Source of the DNA: Cellulomonas septica
GTDB lineage: Bacteria; Actinomycetota; Actinomycetes; Actinomycetales; Cellulomonadaceae
Assembly: GCF_012396155.1 (NCBI RefSeq)
Contig: NZ_JAAXOY010000002.1
Coordinates: 1-59,867 of the forward strand
Length of the DNA stretch: 59,867 bases
Direction of reading: 5' to 3'
In this document: positions 59,282 through 59,867 of the stretch, piece by piece
Numbering within the stretch: the stretch's first letter is position 1
Layout: the number at the start of each line of letters is the position of its first letter
Made by a program: the position numbers and the translations under genes
Notes under the pieces: generated by a model
Databases searched by the model: none
What the model was told of the DNA's origin: nothing
What the model saw: only the letters and a program-made list of their open reading frames with translations

Positions 59282-59620
59282 TCAGGTCAGGGGCGTCAGC
59301 GTCCCCGCGACACCGCTGGGCAGCAGGAACCAGCCGATGAACTCGGCACCCTCGTCGGTCGCGTCGAAGCCGGCGATGCGCGCGTCGCCCGGCTCGTGGA
59401 ACACGTCGCCCGCGCGGAGCCGCACGACGGGCCCGTCGCCGACCCGGAAGTCCACGGAGCCCGCCGTGACGATGCCGAACACCGGGCCGTTGTGCGTGTG
59501 CGGGCCCGCGACGAGCCCGGGCGCGAGCGTGATGCGGCGGACCTCGACGTGACCGGTCCGGAACTCCTGGGGGAGCTCGTGGTCGGCCAGCAGGACACGG
59601 GTGACGGGCGACTCGGTCAT
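59282..59620 (-). CDS. Small cupin-domain protein
   Basis: The 112-residue protein is a single cupin barrel. Motif 1 (GPHTHNGPVFGIVTAGSVDF) holds the metal-binding His pair, and motif 2 (GDVFHEPGDARIAGF) holds the third His. Such small cupins serve as sugar or aldehyde isomerases, dioxygenases or ligand sensors; the role here is not known. ATG 59620 is the family-length start. Confidence 0.85.
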   Translation of the reverse strand: MTESPVTRVLLADHELPQEFRTGHVEVRRITLAPGLVAGPHTHNGPVFGIVTAGSVDFRVGDGPVVRLRAGDVFHEPGDARIAGFDATDEGAEFIGWFLLPSGVAGTLTPLT

Positions 59621-59730
59621 GCGACCATCATCGCAGGTCAGCGCATCGGCGGGACGGGTCGACGAGCGCCCGTCGGGGCAGGTCTCCGACGCGCGAGGTG
59701 CGCGCGGGCCGCGGGCTCGGCCGTCGTGGA

Positions 59731-59867
59731 TCAGGGCGCCGACAGGTCGGTGAGGAGCGCGGGCAGCTCGTCGAGGAGCTCGCGCGCGAGGTAGCCGGTG
59801 CGCCCGACGCGGACCGCGAGGCGGTCGTCGGCGGTCGCGTGCAGGTGCGTGGCCCAGCAGGCGGCCT
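59731..59867 (-). CDS. 3' end of an unidentified gene (5' truncated by window edge)
   Basis: The minus strand is open from the window end to TGA at 59731-59733 and encodes 44 residues (CWATHLHATADDRLAVRVGR, TGYLARELLDELPALLTDLS). Composition is clearly protein-like, with an amphipathic final helix. I cannot assign a family from this fragment. Confidence 0.55.
   Translation of the reverse strand, partial: AACWATHLHATADDRLAVRVGRTGYLARELLDELPALLTDLSAP

Overview
The window is from a very high-GC actinobacterium. Supporting signs are frequent GTG starts, GTGA/ATGA stop-start overlaps, purine-rich ribosome binding sites, an MtrAB-like two-component system, GerMN and Gmad2 lipoproteins, and a large surface protein ending in LATTG as used by actinobacterial class E sortases. 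The overall style fits Cellulomonadaceae or a relative. That placement is an inference: there is no rRNA here and no database search was possible.

Layout. (1) 1-1579 is core: the end of a membrane protein, rsfS, a histidine phosphatase and tRNA-Ala(GGC). (2) 1546-32592 looks like a 31-kb genomic island. The 3' half of the tRNA plus its terminator is repeated as a fragment at 32500-32592, as expected of attL/attR, but no integrase is visible. The island carries a GH15 glucan hydrolase, glucose dehydrogenase and NDH-2 operon; a TetR-controlled ABC exporter with a deiodinase-like redoxin; an OmpR-type two-component system bracketed by Gmad2 and GerMN lipoproteins; a STAS protein and an RsbW-like kinase; membrane stress proteins (CPA1 antiporter, DUF421, DUF389, YihY, BCCT carrier, DUF305 protein); and a 2,465-residue secreted adhesin-like protein. 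Four copies of a box built on GTCA repeats with 11-bp period lie before four island transcription units, including that of the two-component system itself. (3) 32895-39445 is a stress and redox region: a LuxR-type regulator, DUF2254, DUF1345, two zinc alcohol dehydrogenases, and a DJ-1/PfpI gene interrupted by one in-frame TAG. (4) 39609-50558 is a LacI-controlled catabolic locus: a complete ribose-type ABC importer, a C-N hydrolase, an aldo/keto reductase, a GMC oxidoreductase with its gluconate-2-dehydrogenase-subunit-3-like partner, and two LacI regulators. (5) 50724-59867 holds PPK2, a PAP2 phosphatase, arginine deiminase with an APC transporter, a NarL-type two-component system, a small alarmone synthetase, a second aldo/keto reductase, a cupin, and the 3' end of an unidentified gene.

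How the genes may work together. In the island, GH15 would release glucose, glucose dehydrogenase would oxidise it to give NAD(P)H, and NDH-2 would pass electrons to quinone. The two-component system may control this operon, the STAS operon, its own operon and the DUF305 gene through the shared box. In the catabolic locus, an imported glycoside-like compound could be oxidised on the sugar ring by the GMC pair, reduced or oxidised by the reductase, and cleaved by the C-N hydrolase. The substrate cannot be read from sequence.
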